Assembly: GCA_964555935.1 (NCBI GenBank)
Contig: CAZKUN010000036.1
Span: forward strand, 1-51,896
Reading direction: 5' to 3'
Origin: CAZKUN01 sp964555935
GTDB lineage: Bacteria; Armatimonadota; Zipacnadia; Zipacnadales; VGFC01
Length of the DNA stretch: 51,896 nt
Shown here piece by piece: positions 1 to 7,291 of the stretch. The position numbers and the translations under genes are program-made. The notes below the pieces were generated by a model. It was not told the DNA's origin. It did not search any database and worked only from the letters and a program-made list of their open reading frames with translations. How positions within the stretch are numbered: position 1 is the stretch's first letter; the number at the start of each line of letters is the position of its first letter.

Positions 1-2
1 AG

Positions 3-1640
3 TTTCTTGGCACCTCTACCGAAAACCTCCCTGCTCATATGGGCAATGCGGGACTGACGGGGCTCGACGCGGCTCGCAATGGCGCTGTCAACGTGAGCAG
101 CGGCCGGACATTGCTCCGCGCCGACCTGCCCACCATGGCCGATCTGTTCCGTGGGAGCGGCTACCGCACGGGCCTGTTCGAGAAGTGGCACCTGGGCGAC
201 AACTACCCGTACCGACCCCAGGATCGTGGCTTCGAGGAGAGCCTCTGGTTCCCGTCCTCCCACATCAGCTCGCTTCCCGACTACTGGGAGAACGATTACT
301 TCGACGATGTCTATTGTCACAACGGGACGCGGCAGCGCCAACAAGGCTACTGCACCGAGGTCTTCTTCAGGGAAGCGATGGCGTGGATGGCCGAGCGGGT
401 GGCGGGCGAGGAGCCATTCTTCGCCTACGTGCCCACCAACGCACCCCATGGCCCGCTCTTCGTGCCGCCTGAGGACCGCCATGTCGTTGAGGAAGTGTTC
501 GCGAGCGTCGAGCACGAGTTCCCCCCGCTGGACTCCACGCAACGAAACGCGATCATCCGTTTTCTGGCGATGATCCGCAACGTGGATACCCAGGTCGGCA
601 GGTTGCGTGGCTTCCTGCGCGAGCAGGACATTGAGCGAGACACGATACTGATCTTCATGACCGACAACGGGAGCACGTTCGGCCCGCTCTACTACAACGC
701 CGGCATGCGCGGCAAGAAGTGCGAGCTGTGGGAGGGCGGCCATCGCGTGCCGTGCTTCCTCCATTGGCCGAACGGTCAGCTCGGGTTGCCCAGGGATGTC
801 TCGGGGCTGACGCAGGTACAGGACATCCTGCCGACGATGATGGAATTTTGCGGTCTGGAGCGTCCCGATGGATCCGCGCTGGACGGGATGAGCCTGGCCC
901 CGGTCCTGCGTGGCAAAGACCCCGTGCCGGAGGAACGCATGATCGCCGTCAACTACAGCCGGATGCCCGGTGATGCGGATTACCCCTTTCCCGATAGCCA
1001 GGCGGCGGTCCGCCGCGAGGGCGCCGCAGTGCTGTGGAAGCGGTGGCGCCTGCTGGAAGGCGTCGCTCTGTACGATCTCGGCGCCGACCCACAGCAACAG
1101 GAAAACGTCATCGACCAGCATCCCGAGGTGGCCGCCCGCATGTTGGGGCACCTGGACGATTGGTGGCGCGACGTGGAGCCGGTGGCCAACGACGCGCAGC
1201 GCATCATCATCGGCAGCGACGAAGAGAATCCCATGATGCTGTCCGCCTGCGAGTGGCGCGATGTTTTCGTGGATCAGCAGCGTCAGGTTCGTATCGCCGA
1301 ACGCAAGAATAGCTACTGGCACCTGCAAGTGGAGCGGCCGGGCCGCTATACCTTCGAACTGCGCCGGTGGCCTCGTGAGAGCGGCCTAAAACTCCGAGAC
1401 GCTTGTCCCGCCACCGAGGTAACCGATGGGGTCTACGACGAAGGCGTCGCGATGCCCATCCACCGGGCGCGCATCGGGATCGGCGGGCAGCGGCGAGAGC
1501 AGTTGGTGGAGGCCGATGATGGGGCCGCCACGTTCACCGTTGATCTCGAGGCCGGTCCCGTTTTGCTGCACACTTGGTTCGACGACGAACGCAATCAGCC
1601 GCTCTGCGGCGCTTACTACGTGCACGTGAGCCGAGAGTGA
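3..1640 (+). CDS. Sulfatase (alkaline phosphatase superfamily), 5' end outside window
   Basis: The frame is open to the window edge, so the gene starts upstream; the first ATG inside is at 39. It belongs to the family that hydrolyses sulfate esters of glycans. Counting from that ATG, visible family motifs are the KWHLG segment (K49-H51), the APHGP segment (H137), the metal-site pair D209-N210 and the RGKK segment (K227). After about residue 405 follows the beta-rich C-terminal subdomain usual for sulfatases. The activating C/S-x-P/A-x-R motif normally lies about ten residues before an LTG(R) turn. Here the turn is LTG at residues 6-8, and the stretch before it reads P-A-H-M-G-N-A-G with no such motif. 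Either this is a divergent or inactive sulfatase, or the extreme 5' sequence is unreliable. Family call is sure; activity is not. Confidence 0.85.
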   Translation, partial: FLGTSTENLPAHMGNAGLTGLDAARNGAVNVSSGRTLLRADLPTMADLFRGSGYRTGLFEKWHLGDNYPYRPQDRGFEESLWFPSSHISSLPDYWENDYFDDVYCHNGTRQRQQGYCTEVFFREAMAWMAERVAGEEPFFAYVPTNAPHGPLFVPPEDRHVVEEVFASVEHEFPPLDSTQRNAIIRFLAMIRNVDTQVGRLRGFLREQDIERDTILIFMTDNGSTFGPLYYNAGMRGKKCELWEGGHRVPCFLHWPNGQLGLPRDVSGLTQVQDILPTMMEFCGLERPDGSALDGMSLAPVLRGKDPVPEERMIAVNYSRMPGDADYPFPDSQAAVRREGAAVLWKRWRLLEGVALYDLGADPQQQENVIDQHPEVAARMLGHLDDWWRDVEPVANDAQRIIIGSDEENPMMLSACEWRDVFVDQQRQVRIAERKNSYWHLQVERPGRYTFELRRWPRESGLKLRDACPATEVTDGVYDEGVAMPIHRARIGIGGQRREQLVEADDGAATFTVDLEAGPVLLHTWFDDERNQPLCGAYYVHVSRE

Positions 1641-1660
1641 GCCGGTCCACCCAGCGATGG

Positions 1661-1685
1661 CTTGAGGAAAGAGCAACACCTCAAG
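1661..1685. terminator. Small inverted repeat after the sulfatase gene
   Basis: CTTGAGG (1661-1667) and CCTCAAG (1679-1685) are perfect 7-bp arms around an 11-nt loop, 20 nt after the sulfatase stop. No T-run follows, so a terminator role is only possible. Confidence 0.25.
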
Positions 1686-1785
1686 ATCGTTGACCAGGCG
1701 CTCAAGTCACGGCGTCTCCCGCTGGATGATTCGCGGGATGGCATTCCGAGAGGATTTGGGCGCGTATAGGCGGAAGGCGCAGGAC

Positions 1786-4269
1786 ATGGACGCATCCCGC
1801 ACGAGAGCGATGGGCGTGACGTTCGCAGGCGCGCTGATGACTGTCGCGGCGCTGCAGGGCTCGCCGCGCGTGACGGCCCAGGACGAGGCGGCGGCCACCG
1901 CGTTTTCGCGTCACATGACGGGGACGCATGTGGTGATCGGGGACGAGCAGAAACGGATCTCATACGTCCATGGCGACCACATCGCGCCGAGGCTTCTGCC
2001 GGGCCTGGAGCGGGTGATACTGAACTCGCGTCGGGACGGCGCGCCGGCGATCTACATCGAGGAGATCAACGCCGACGGCGCGGAGAGGGTGTGCGCGGGC
2101 GATCAGGTGAGCGTATCGCCGGGCGGCGGCTCGATTGCGCTTCGGCGGGATGGCGCGATAGTGGTGCGGGAGTTTGAGTCGGGCGAGGAGAGGACCGTCT
2201 CGCCGGATGGGTGGACATGCGCGTATCCATCGATTTTGGTGGATTGGCGGGTTCTGTTCGTGCGCGACGGGAGCAGCGTGAACGTGGCCGGGCCGAATGG
2301 TCGGCAGGTCCTCGTGAAGGGTGAGATCGCGAGCGCGCCGAGGTGCTCGCCCGATGGCAGCACGGTGGCGTATCAGGACGGGGCGCACGTATACCTTTAT
2401 GAGATGGAATCGGGAGAGAGTCGACTCCTGACGACGGCCGGTGGCGTGCAGAGCTGGCCGCTGTGGAGCCGCGACGGGCGGAGCGTTGCGTACCTGCAAT
2501 CGCCTAGCCCGCTCGACGGCCCGAGGCATCTGTACCGAGTGTCGGTCGATGATCCTGGGCCGGCGACGCTGCTGGTGCGCGACATTCAGCAGGGCCCGGA
2601 TTGGAACGGGATAGGCCTGGATGAGGGCGCGCGGATGGACGTGCCCAGGCAAGCGGCGAGCGTCTCGCGAGCCGATTCGCCGGCCGACGGGGTACTGGCG
2701 GGCGCCGACTGGCAGGGCGTGGCCATCGGGGACGGGTCCGTAACGGGAAACGTGTTGGTGGACTGCGCGTGGGGTGCGGGCGCCGTGTCGGCGACGACAG
2801 GACGCGTTCACCTCGGTAAGCGGACGCCCGAGGGACTCGCGCAGGCGGTCGAGATCGAGCTGATGGGAGCCGACTCGCGCGTCGCCGTTCGGGTCGAATC
2901 AACCACGTTAACGGCTCTGGACGCCGATAGTGCAGTCCTGGACGTGTCAGTCGCCATGGACGATGACTCGACGGGCACGGCAACCCTCCTCATATCGCGG
3001 ACGACGCCGCTCGTGAGAGTGAGGCCGGGCGAGGGGATCTCAGCCGTACGGGTCATTCGCGACATCGACCTCGCCGTCGTGCCGGACCGTTTGGCGAGCG
3101 ACTTGCTGTGTGGCCCGGCGGATTTCGACGCGCCGTCGGTTCCTCTGCCGAGCACGCCGATGGTGCTGTGTCGGCCGACCGAGGGCGACGGCATGCTGAT
3201 GGTGGCGTCGCCGCATGAGGGCCAATCGACACGCCTGGTGCGGCCCGAGGGGACTCGGGCGTTTACGGGAGTGCGGGTCGAGATGGCAGGCCAGGAGGTG
3301 GGGGTGGCGTTTCTACCGGGGGATGACCTCTGGCACGCGGCGTCGGTCGACCCCGCTGAGGGGGACGCGGACTGGACCGTGGGATGGTCGAACCCGTTCC
3401 CCGCGCAGTGGCGACTGGCCGCGCAGAGCGATGAAGCCGGCGCTTCGATGATGGCGCGGATGGACACGCCGATCCGGGGGAAGCCGAGACCGCTTGAGGG
3501 CAGTAAGGGCATGAAGGGTCTGCCGGAATCGGCCGTGATTTACGCGTGCGGCCGGTCTCAGAACACGCCACTCGACCGGGCGATGCCGATCGACGTGTTG
3601 TGGGAGATGGTGGGACTGGAAGCGGCCACCGAGTTGCTCGACGCCACAGCGGCGCGCGGCTACCGGGAGGCCGACGGAGCGACCGCGTATGTGGATCCTC
3701 GGGTCGCGTTGAAAGTGGTGGGGTGGATCCACGGGCGGACGCGCGAGGGGGCGAGGGGACGGATCGCCAGGGCCTGCCGAGACATCGAGACGGCGTTGGA
3801 AGGCTTGGACGCGCGGGCACGCGAGTATGAGAACAGCTTCGATCTCATGCAGAACGCGTGCGACGCGGCGGGCGTCTATAAGGTTGAGGCCATGCTGGCC
3901 GCGGGCTTGGCCGAGGCGGAGCGACGGATGCGTGGTCGAGCGATTCCGGACCTTGGCGAGGTCCCCAGGAAGATGAACGCGTTCCGGCTGGACGCGGACG
4001 CGGCCTATTCACCATTTGCGTCGGCCGTGACGGGGGCGCTGACGCCGCGATTGCTGAAGTTGCAGGTGTATCGGTCGTTAGCCAAGGTGGTCAGGCATGA
4101 GGCGGGCCGGGCGCTATCGGAATCACCGGAGAAGAGCGAGACGTGCGAGCAAGTGCGCGAGATCGCGGGTGAAGTGCTGGGCAATAGAGCCTATCTGGAG
4201 GGCGACTGGGCTGGCGAGGAGCCGCTCGGGAGCCCCGAGGTGTCCTATGACGAGATCAAGGACTGGTGA
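1786..4269 (+). CDS. Exported PD40-type propeller protein of unknown function, paralogue of the next gene
   Basis: 827 aa from the ATG at 1786, chosen because GGAAGG (1772-1777) lies 8 nt upstream and a signal peptide follows directly (hydrophobic core, then TAQDE). The frame stays open upstream to an ATG at 1690, but that would bury the signal peptide. The N-terminal third has TolB/PD40-like strand motifs (RCSPDGSTVAY, WSRDGRSVAY), suggesting a beta-propeller. The middle is a beta-sandwich-like region. The last 200 residues are mainly helical. Its central part (about 3180-3420) resembles the same part of the next protein (MAGQE, then WHA, then DW and PF), so the two are diverged paralogues. 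No catalytic motif recognised. Probably cotranscribed with the next two genes. Confidence 0.7.
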   Translation: MDASRTRAMGVTFAGALMTVAALQGSPRVTAQDEAAATAFSRHMTGTHVVIGDEQKRISYVHGDHIAPRLLPGLERVILNSRRDGAPAIYIEEINADGAERVCAGDQVSVSPGGGSIALRRDGAIVVREFESGEERTVSPDGWTCAYPSILVDWRVLFVRDGSSVNVAGPNGRQVLVKGEIASAPRCSPDGSTVAYQDGAHVYLYEMESGESRLLTTAGGVQSWPLWSRDGRSVAYLQSPSPLDGPRHLYRVSVDDPGPATLLVRDIQQGPDWNGIGLDEGARMDVPRQAASVSRADSPADGVLAGADWQGVAIGDGSVTGNVLVDCAWGAGAVSATTGRVHLGKRTPEGLAQAVEIELMGADSRVAVRVESTTLTALDADSAVLDVSVAMDDDSTGTATLLISRTTPLVRVRPGEGISAVRVIRDIDLAVVPDRLASDLLCGPADFDAPSVPLPSTPMVLCRPTEGDGMLMVASPHEGQSTRLVRPEGTRAFTGVRVEMAGQEVGVAFLPGDDLWHAASVDPAEGDADWTVGWSNPFPAQWRLAAQSDEAGASMMARMDTPIRGKPRPLEGSKGMKGLPESAVIYACGRSQNTPLDRAMPIDVLWEMVGLEAATELLDATAARGYREADGATAYVDPRVALKVVGWIHGRTREGARGRIARACRDIETALEGLDARAREYENSFDLMQNACDAAGVYKVEAMLAAGLAEAERRMRGRAIPDLGEVPRKMNAFRLDADAAYSPFASAVTGALTPRLLKLQVYRSLAKVVRHEAGRALSESPEKSETCEQVREIAGEVLGNRAYLEGDWAGEEPLGSPEVSYDEIKDW

Positions 4270-5974
4270 ATCGATCGCCGGACTGGCGCTGGCCATTGTC
4301 TTGCTTGGGGCGAGCGGCGCTCCGGCGGACGTGACCGTGACCGACCGGTGGCGCGACACGGGCAAGCTGACGCTGACGGCGGGGGATGTGAGCGTGGTTC
4401 TGTCGAAGGATGGCGCGGCGGCCGACGTGCGGCGAGCATCGCGCTATGGCCCCGCTACGGTCATGCGGCTTGCCCCCTATGGCGCGGGCGGCGCGCAGCC
4501 GACCGAGACTCAGCGCTGCCGCCTGGGGCGTCGGTCGGCGACGACGGCGGAGTGCCGGGTCGGGTTCGGCGGGCCCGCCGGCCTGGTCGAGATGAAGTTG
4601 ACGCTGCGGGACGATGGCGCGATACGCGTGGATCCCGAGTCGGGGATGGAGGGGCTGGCCGTCGCGGCGGAGTTCGCGCACGCGCTTCTTCCCAGCAGGC
4701 ATGTCGATGACAATATCTACACGCCGGCCGACTACCCCGACCGCGACGTTTTGCACGCGCCGGCCGAGAACATGCTGGTGGGGCTGGTGCCGGGCGAAGC
4801 AGCGATGGTGGTGGCGGCGTGGCCGAGTGGGGACCAGGCGGCACGAGTGAGGCTTTCCGGGCAGGCCGACGAGCGGAGGGTGAGCGGCCTGGAGATCGAT
4901 ATGGCGGGGCAGGAGCTGTATGTTGGCCAGTTCCACGCAGCGGGGATCTGGCATGCGCAGGCGTTGGATGCATCGTTTGAGCAACAGGACACTGCGCTTG
5001 ATTGGACGCCACCGTTTGAGGCCCTGTGGAAAACGCAGCTCGTGGAGCTTGGCGTGCCGACGACTTTCCGAGGCATGCGCGAGCAGCGGCGTCCGTGGCG
5101 GCCGACAGTGGGGTTCTACATCTGGCCGTTCTACGAGGTAGACGACCAGGTGTACATGCACCTGCACAAGCGCTTGGCCCACGATGGCCACGCGCTGATT
5201 TATGCCTTGGAGGGCAGCGCGGCGACGCCGTATGAGTTCATGGCGTCAGTGCTGTCGGTGGATGAACTGGAGGAGATCGCTGAGCTTCAGCCCGTGGAGC
5301 GCTACTACGTCCTGAATCCGGACCCGGTCAGGGGTGGGTACGTGATGAACGCGCACTGCGCGGGCCGGGACCAACTGAAGGCGACGACCTTCATGGTGGG
5401 CGCGCAGTTCATGGAGCGCGAGTTCCTGAGCACGCATATCTCAGACCGCGCGCATGAGTGCGAGTTCATCGCGGAATACCACGTGCAGCGCTGTCTGACC
5501 ACGATGGAGGACCTCGCCAGCGACCTCGAGACATGGATCGACGGCGAGACAGAGAACCCCGAGGTGGCGGCCTACCTCGAGACGATACGCGCGTTCCTGA
5601 GAGAGATGCAAGACGAATACGTCGGCGCGCTGAAGGGCGAGAGCCCCGACGACATCGTGGCGCGCGTGGGCCGAGTGGCGACGAGATTCCGGCAGGTCAT
5701 CGAGCAGGATGCGGGCCTCGAGCTGGCGCCCGAGGCGCTGGCGCTGGTGAATGAGCTGAATGCCATCATCAGCATGGAGGAGGACCAGGGCCGTCGGTTC
5801 GGGTCGCTGTCTCGGCGGCTGTTTCAGTTGGCCGCGTATGAGTGCGCGGGGGATCCGCAGGCGGCCGTATACGCGCGGATGGTGAGGACGCGCTTGCGCG
5901 ATCATCTGCGCTACAGGCAGTACGAGAGTCCGCAAACGGCGGGGTATCTAGAGAGCCTGCTGCCCGATCCGTAG
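4247..5974 (+). CDS. Exported protein of unknown function, overlapping paralogue of the previous gene
   Basis: 575 aa from the ATG at 4247, which lies inside the end of the previous gene (23-nt overlap); this suggests translational coupling. The start is chosen because it gives a clean signal peptide (MTRSRTGES, a hydrophobic core ALAIVLLGA, cleavage near APAD). It has a beta-rich N-terminal half and a helical C-terminal half. Compared with the upstream protein it keeps the MAGQE and WHA landmarks and a YALEGSAATP segment matching YACGRSQNTP, but lacks the PD40 propeller. Function unknown. The neighbours are an FGE-fold protein 26 nt downstream and a sulfatase upstream, so a role in handling sulfated glycans is conceivable but not shown. 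Confidence 0.7.
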   Translation: MTRSRTGESIAGLALAIVLLGASGAPADVTVTDRWRDTGKLTLTAGDVSVVLSKDGAAADVRRASRYGPATVMRLAPYGAGGAQPTETQRCRLGRRSATTAECRVGFGGPAGLVEMKLTLRDDGAIRVDPESGMEGLAVAAEFAHALLPSRHVDDNIYTPADYPDRDVLHAPAENMLVGLVPGEAAMVVAAWPSGDQAARVRLSGQADERRVSGLEIDMAGQELYVGQFHAAGIWHAQALDASFEQQDTALDWTPPFEALWKTQLVELGVPTTFRGMREQRRPWRPTVGFYIWPFYEVDDQVYMHLHKRLAHDGHALIYALEGSAATPYEFMASVLSVDELEEIAELQPVERYYVLNPDPVRGGYVMNAHCAGRDQLKATTFMVGAQFMEREFLSTHISDRAHECEFIAEYHVQRCLTTMEDLASDLETWIDGETENPEVAAYLETIRAFLREMQDEYVGALKGESPDDIVARVGRVATRFRQVIEQDAGLELAPEALALVNELNAIISMEEDQGRRFGSLSRRLFQLAAYECAGDPQAAVYARMVRTRLRDHLRYRQYESPQTAGYLESLLPDP

Positions 5975-6000
5975 AACCACAGGTCTCGGAGGCCTGGCGC

Positions 6001-6846
6001 ATGATGGACCGTCAGCCGAGGGGAAGACTGAAGCTACTACTTGCCGCAGCGATAGCGTGCGCGGTCGCGCGCACCGCGGTAGGGCAAGACGAGCCCCCCG
6101 AGCCGATCACCACCACCACGGGCGCCAAGATCGTGCTGCTGCCCGAGGGGTGGTTTGAGATGGGGAGCGAGGACGGCTCGGGCGACGAGAAACCGGCGCA
6201 CCGCGTGTGGGTTGACGCGGTGTACATGGATGTCTACGAGGTGACGCAGCAGCAATACGAGCTGATGATGACGGATAACCCATCGCATTTCAAAGGTGGG
6301 AAGCATCCGGTTGAGAAGGTCGATCGGGCGGCGGCGATCGCGTTCTGCAACGCGCGGTCACGGGCGGAGGGGCTGGAGCCGTGCTACGACGAGGACACGT
6401 TTGCTTGCGACTTCGAGGCAGGGGGATACCGCCTGCCGACGGAGGCAGAATGGGAGCACGCGTGTCGAGCGGGGTCGGAGGAGGCATACTCGTTCGGAGA
6501 CGATCCGGCGGCGCTCGACGACCATGCCTGGCACGCCGAGAACTCAGACGAGACGACCCACCCCATCGGCCTGGCGACGCCGAATCGGTGGGGACTGCAT
6601 GACATGCACGGGAACGTTGCGGAGTGGTGCAACGATCTCTACGATCCCCGCTACTACGAGAGCAGCCCGGAACGCAACCCGAAGGGCCCGGAGGACGGTG
6701 GCGAGTTCGTGATCCGAGGGGGCGCGTGGAACTCGCCGGCGGAGGAGTGTCGCTCGGCGTATCGGCTGGGGGATGACCCCGGGTTTCAGGACCCATGCTT
6801 CCGGGGCGAGCACATCGGGTTCCGGTGCGTGAGACGGGTGCCCTGA
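6001..6846 (+). CDS. Exported FGE-fold (SUMF1/PF03781-type) protein, probably not a true formylglycine-generating enzyme
   Basis: 281 aa. Start at 6001 (ATGATG) with GGAGG at 5988-5992, 8 nt upstream; a signal peptide follows, with cleavage near TAVGQD. Family landmarks run in order: FEMGSEDG (residues 52-59), YEVTQQQY (79-86), YRLPTEAEWE (143-152), GLHDMHGNVAEW (198-209), IRGGAW (238-243) and GFRC near the end. True FGEs carry two cysteines about five residues apart after RGG. Here the first position is Ser245 and only Cys250 is present. That is the pattern of the many non-FGE members of this fold, so it is unlikely to activate the upstream sulfatase. Confidence 0.85.
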   Translation: MMDRQPRGRLKLLLAAAIACAVARTAVGQDEPPEPITTTTGAKIVLLPEGWFEMGSEDGSGDEKPAHRVWVDAVYMDVYEVTQQQYELMMTDNPSHFKGGKHPVEKVDRAAAIAFCNARSRAEGLEPCYDEDTFACDFEAGGYRLPTEAEWEHACRAGSEEAYSFGDDPAALDDHAWHAENSDETTHPIGLATPNRWGLHDMHGNVAEWCNDLYDPRYYESSPERNPKGPEDGGEFVIRGGAWNSPAEECRSAYRLGDDPGFQDPCFRGEHIGFRCVRRVP

Positions 6847-6945
6847 CCTCAGCACCACCCTCGAGACTGGCCTGGATGATCGCTCGCGGATTGATTCTCG
6901 CTGGATGTGCAGACGATCGGTGGTACGTGATTGGGAGGCAAGTAC

Positions 6946-7291
6946 GTGAGGCTACCAGGTATTGTAATCGCGCCGCTTCTGGTGTCTTCGCTCGCGGGGG
7001 AATCTCGAGACCAATGAGGCCTTCGGCGACTGTCAACTGCACGTCGAGCGGCGCGCGCCCAATCCTCCCGCCGGCGAACCTGTCAACATAGGCAACAGCG
7101 GCGTCTTCATGATGCAGCACTACGAGATCCAGATCTGCGGTTCATACTCATCGAAGATCTACGCAGACGGTTCCGCCGCTTCGACCTACGGTCAGACGCC
7201 GCCCCTGGTGAACGCCTCCAGGAAACCCGGCCAGTGGCAGAGCTACGACATCATCTTCAATGCGCCCGTGTTCGGCGCGGGTCCGTCCTAA
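6946..7291 (+). pseudogene. Decayed DUF1080 (3-keto-disaccharide hydrolase-like) gene
   Basis: A GTG at 6946, with GGGAGG at 6933-6938 and 7-nt spacing, opens a reading frame encoding a signal-peptide-like start that stops at TGA 7015-7017. From about 7001 a second frame, without its own start, encodes the middle of a DUF1080 domain: EAFGDCQLHVE, then GNSGVF, YEIQI, YGQTPPLVNAS, GQWQSYDIIF, ending at TAA 7289. The domain's N-terminal strands and C-terminal third are absent. So the locus keeps a start signal and a core fragment but has lost internal and 3' sequence. The end overlaps the stop of the convergent gene by a few bases. Confidence 0.75.
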
